This document shows positions 6,880 through 8,780 of a DNA stretch of 8,780 bases, piece by piece. The DNA is from Aquificota bacterium. Lineage in GTDB: Bacteria; Thermosulfidibacterota; Thermosulfidibacteria; Thermosulfidibacterales; Thermosulfidibacteraceae. The first letter of the stretch is position 1, and each line of letters begins with the position of its first letter. The stretch covers positions 1-8,780 of the forward strand of contig WGAU01000034.1 in the NCBI GenBank assembly GCA_015494645.1. The letters are read 5' to 3'. The position numbers were made by a program, and so were the translations under genes. Below the pieces are notes generated by a model. It saw only the letters and a program-made list of their open reading frames with translations, searched no databases and was not told the DNA's origin.

Positions 6880-7242
6880 TTATTCCAAGATTCTTGATCT
6901 TTTGGGGCGAAAGCGTTTGCCCGGTCCTGCCCGTTCTTTTTCGGCAAGTAGCAGCCGCAAACGGGCAATTTCTTCTTCTCTTTCCTCTATCATCCTTTCG
7001 TACTCTTCTATCTTTTCCTTTAACTTTTCTTGCAGTTCAGTCCTTGCCTTAACCTCTTCCTCCAGTTTCTGGTTAATTTGTTGTACGTAAGCTTCCAATT
7101 CCTTTATCTTGTTTTTGTAGCTTCTTATTTCTTCATCCTTTTCCCGGTTGATTCTATCTTGGGCTTGAACTAAATGCCAACCTGCTATGAATGCGCCTGT
7201 TCCAAGTCCTATCACGGCAAGCATAAGGCACCATGCGATCAT
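6880..7242 (-). CDS. small membrane-anchored coiled-coil protein of unknown function
   Basis: The 120-residue protein has one N-terminal hydrophobic segment (about 2-25, including [17 protein letters not shown]) without a clear cleavage site, so it is most likely a membrane anchor. Residues about 28-105 are dense in Glu, Lys, Arg and Leu/Ile with heptad-like spacing ([20 protein letters not shown] and onward), a long coiled coil. A basic tail, [15 protein letters not shown], ends it. Its ATG overlaps the dnaJ stop by 4 bases (7239-7242), and AAAGGAAG (7248-7255) inside dnaJ serves as the ribosome site, so it is co-translated with the chaperone genes. Orientation is uncertain; the many positive residues after the segment argue for the coil lying in the cytoplasm. 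I know no named family for it. Its place suggests a structural or adaptor part in protein quality control, but simple hitch-hiking in the operon is possible. Confidence 0.75.
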   Translation of the reverse strand: MIAWCLMLAVIGLGTGAFIAGWHLVQAQDRINREKDEEIRSYKNKIKELEAYVQQINQKLEEEVKARTELQEKLKEKIEEYERMIEEREEEIARLRLLLAEKERAGPGKRFRPKRSRILE

Positions 7243-8351
7243 GCTAACTTCCTTTTTAGTTTTTCTATAAAATCGTCCAAGAAAGATTTCTTTTCTCCAG
7301 CTTTTACAAATTCTTCAAGTAGCTCTTTCTGCCTTTGATTTATCTTTCTCGGTATCTCAACACTTACCTCAATGACAAGATCTCCCGTTCCTTTTTTGGA
7401 CGGGAAGCCCTTGCCCTTTATTCTGATCTTTTCTCCAGGTTGGGTTCCGGGCTTGATGTTAACTTCAACCTCTTCGCCAAAGTATGGAAGCTTTATTTTT
7501 TTGCCTAAGATAGCATCTACGAAGCTTACGGGGATTTGACACACAACATCATTCCCAATCCTTCTGAAGAAGGGGTGTTCTTTCACCGCAATATCTATAT
7601 ATAGATCTCCAGGGGGGCCTCCAAACAGGCCAGAGTTTCCTTCTCCCTTAAGTCTTATTCTGTCCCCAGACTTTACTCCGGGTGGGATTTTTACCGTTAC
7701 CGTTCTTTCTACCTCTACCCTTCCTCTTCCCTGACACTTGGAACAGGGATTTTTAAGGATGTATCCCTCTCCACCGCAGTTGGGACATGTGCGCGATACC
7801 GTAAAGAATCCGTGGGTGTAAGTCACCTGACCGGTTCCACCACATGTGCTGCACGGGGCGTAATCTGATGGATTAACCGCTCCCAATCCCCTGCAGTTGG
7901 GGCAGGTTTCAAGCCTTGGTATTCTCAGCTTTGCGCTGGTTCCTTTTAGAGATTCTTCAAAATCTATTTCTAAAACGAATTTTAAATCTTCACCGGCCTG
8001 TGCCCTTGTTTTTTTTCTTCTTCCTCTCTTGCCGAAGCCGAAGAAGTCTCCAAAAAATCTGTCAAACTCTTCAAATAGGTCTTCTATACCGAAGCCGGAA
8101 GTGAAATCTCCCCAATCTTGCTGAGACCCAGGAGAATAACCGTATTTTCTCATCCTGTCGTACTCTGCTCTTTTGGCTGGATCGGAGAGCACTTGGTAAG
8201 CTTCAGAGATCTCCTTGAACTTCTCTTCCGCTTCCTTATTACCTGGATTCACATCGGGATGGTACTTTCTGGCAAGCTTTCTGTAAGCGGCTTTTATTTC
8301 CTCCTGAGAGGCATCCGGGGAAACGCCCAGTATTTCGTAGTAGTCCTTCAT
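7239..8351 (-). CDS. dnaJ: chaperone protein DnaJ (type I Hsp40)
   Basis: This 370-residue protein is a full-length co-chaperone that delivers unfolded clients to DnaK and stimulates its ATPase. The J domain spans about 3-68 with the essential HPD at 31-33. A Gly/Phe-rich, also acidic, stretch follows (about 81-107, rich in GF, FF and DFFGFG). The zinc-binding region has four CxxCxGxG repeats: C150PNCRGLG, C167STCGGTG, C189PNCGGEG and C203SKCQGRG; repeats 1+4 and 2+3 each hold one zinc. Two beta-rich substrate-binding domains and a C-terminal dimerisation helix region ([16 protein letters not shown]) complete it. All hallmark residues are present. The ATG overlaps the grpE stop by 4 bases (8348-8351), with AAGAAGG (8356-8362) as ribosome site inside grpE. 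The protein is cytoplasmic. Heat-shock control probably lies upstream of grpE, outside the window. Confidence 0.97.
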   Translation of the reverse strand: MKDYYEILGVSPDASQEEIKAAYRKLARKYHPDVNPGNKEAEEKFKEISEAYQVLSDPAKRAEYDRMRKYGYSPGSQQDWGDFTSGFGIEDLFEEFDRFFGDFFGFGKRGRRKKTRAQAGEDLKFVLEIDFEESLKGTSAKLRIPRLETCPNCRGLGAVNPSDYAPCSTCGGTGQVTYTHGFFTVSRTCPNCGGEGYILKNPCSKCQGRGRVEVERTVTVKIPPGVKSGDRIRLKGEGNSGLFGGPPGDLYIDIAVKEHPFFRRIGNDVVCQIPVSFVDAILGKKIKLPYFGEEVEVNIKPGTQPGEKIRIKGKGFPSKKGTGDLVIEVSVEIPRKINQRQKELLEEFVKAGEKKSFLDDFIEKLKRKLA

Positions 8352-8780
8352 GATGCCTTCTTTTTGCTGACTATAACCTTGCTGGGTCTAATTAGCTTAC
8401 CTTTGAGTTTGTATCCTTTTTGCACTTCCTGCACAACTATGTTGTCTTTTTCTTCGTCTTCCACCTGCATGATGGCTTCGTGCACCATGGGGTCAAACTC
8501 CTTACCCTCTGCTTCAATCTCTTCCACTCCGAACCGTTTCAAAGTTTCTTTCAACTGCTTGTATATCAGCTTTACTCCTTCTATGAAGCTGTCTACATTT
8601 TTGTCCTTTTCAACAGATTCCAGTGCCCTTTCAAAGTTGTCCACCACCAGCAGTATTTCTTTGATGATGCTCTCATTGGCCAGTTCTTTAAATCTTTCAA
8701 GTTCCTTTTGAGTGCGTTTCTTGAAGTTTTCAAACTCGGCGTGTAACCTCAGAAGCTTATCAAAAAGCTCATTCTTTTCC
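8348..8780 (-). CDS. grpE: nucleotide exchange factor GrpE, N-terminus outside the window
   Basis: The last 143 codons are present; the frame runs open to the right edge with no in-frame stop, so the true start lies beyond it. GrpE releases ADP from DnaK and so resets the Hsp70 cycle. The visible part starts in the long dimerising helix ([18 protein letters not shown]), continues with a second helical stretch ending in [13 protein letters not shown], and then the four-helix and beta-wing parts: [34 protein letters not shown] and the closing [22 protein letters not shown]-x-x-HEA and R-P-x-x-V-x-V are family hallmarks. A GTG at 8645-8647 lies in the middle of the conserved VVDNFERAL segment and is not a start. 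The gene leads the grpE-dnaJ-coiled-coil operon in this window; an hrcA gene and CIRCE site would be expected to the right, but neither can be seen. Confidence 0.95.
   Translation of the reverse strand, partial: EKNELFDKLLRLHAEFENFKKRTQKELERFKELANESIIKEILLVVDNFERALESVEKDKNVDSFIEGVKLIYKQLKETLKRFGVEEIEAEGKEFDPMVHEAIMQVEDEEKDNIVVQEVQKGYKLKGKLIRPSKVIVSKKKAS

Noticed and set aside
6887..6904. Small hairpin AAGAT-TTCTT-ATCTT followed by TTT as a terminator of the plus-strand operon
   Set aside because: The loop actually reads TCTTG and the stem is only 5 AT-rich pairs, lying inside the convergent coding sequence; too weak to call.
8645..8647. GTG as the start of a 99-residue GrpE
   Set aside because: The frame stays open to the window edge and upstream codons encode the conserved GrpE helix, so this GTG is an internal Val codon.
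8118..8711. A 197-residue plus-strand frame opposite dnaJ and grpE
   Set aside because: It is antisense to two conserved chaperone genes. Its Ser/Leu/Phe-rich product mirrors the Lys/Glu-rich coding strand and shows no family motif.

Overview
The window looks like chromosomal DNA of a Gram-negative, probably thermophilic, deep-branching bacterium. The Gram-negative call rests on a signal-peptide porin whose last residue is Phe and on a further exported protein. The thermophile call is inference: arginine is written mostly as AGG/AGA, proteins are rich in Lys/Glu, and the MTA phosphorylase carries a C-terminal Cys-x-Cys like that of heat-stable relatives. Sulfur- or hydrogen-metabolising lineages of the Thermodesulfobacteria/Thermosulfidibacter/Aquificota kind would fit, but the species cannot be fixed by reading alone.

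Left part (1-1680): the C-terminal end of an M20-family metallopeptidase, then a 75-base gap with a possible promoter, then a 445-residue outer-membrane porin closed by a strong intrinsic terminator (about 1636-1670).

Middle part (1709-6879): six plus-strand genes packed like one operon, with gaps of 12 bases or less or overlaps of 1-4 bases. In order: an exported protein with an FlgT-like N-terminal domain and FG-GAP/VCBS calcium-loop repeats; an Af1521-type macrodomain (ADP-ribose-binding hydrolase); a COG1237-type metallo-beta-lactamase-fold hydrolase; a small exported beta-rich protein of unknown function; 5'-methylthioadenosine phosphorylase (mtnP); and a Rossmann/DUF2520 NAD(P)-binding protein. 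Three of the cytoplasmic products are linked to ribosyl or nucleotide by-products (ADP-ribose derivatives, MTA, and a ribofuranosyl phosphate known for a relative of the hydrolase), so a salvage or clean-up theme is plausible but unproven. The two exported proteins do not obviously belong to it.

Right part (6880-8780): a minus-strand chaperone operon, grpE (5' end outside the window), dnaJ, and a small membrane-anchored coiled-coil protein, joined by 4-base ATGA overlaps. It converges on the middle operon with no bases between the two stop codons.

No RNA genes, CRISPR arrays, insertion sequences or phage genes were seen. No clearly undescribed system stands out. The best leads are the macrodomain/MBL/MTAP gene cluster, the coiled-coil protein fused translationally to the grpE-dnaJ operon, and the FlgT-like/VCBS exported protein.
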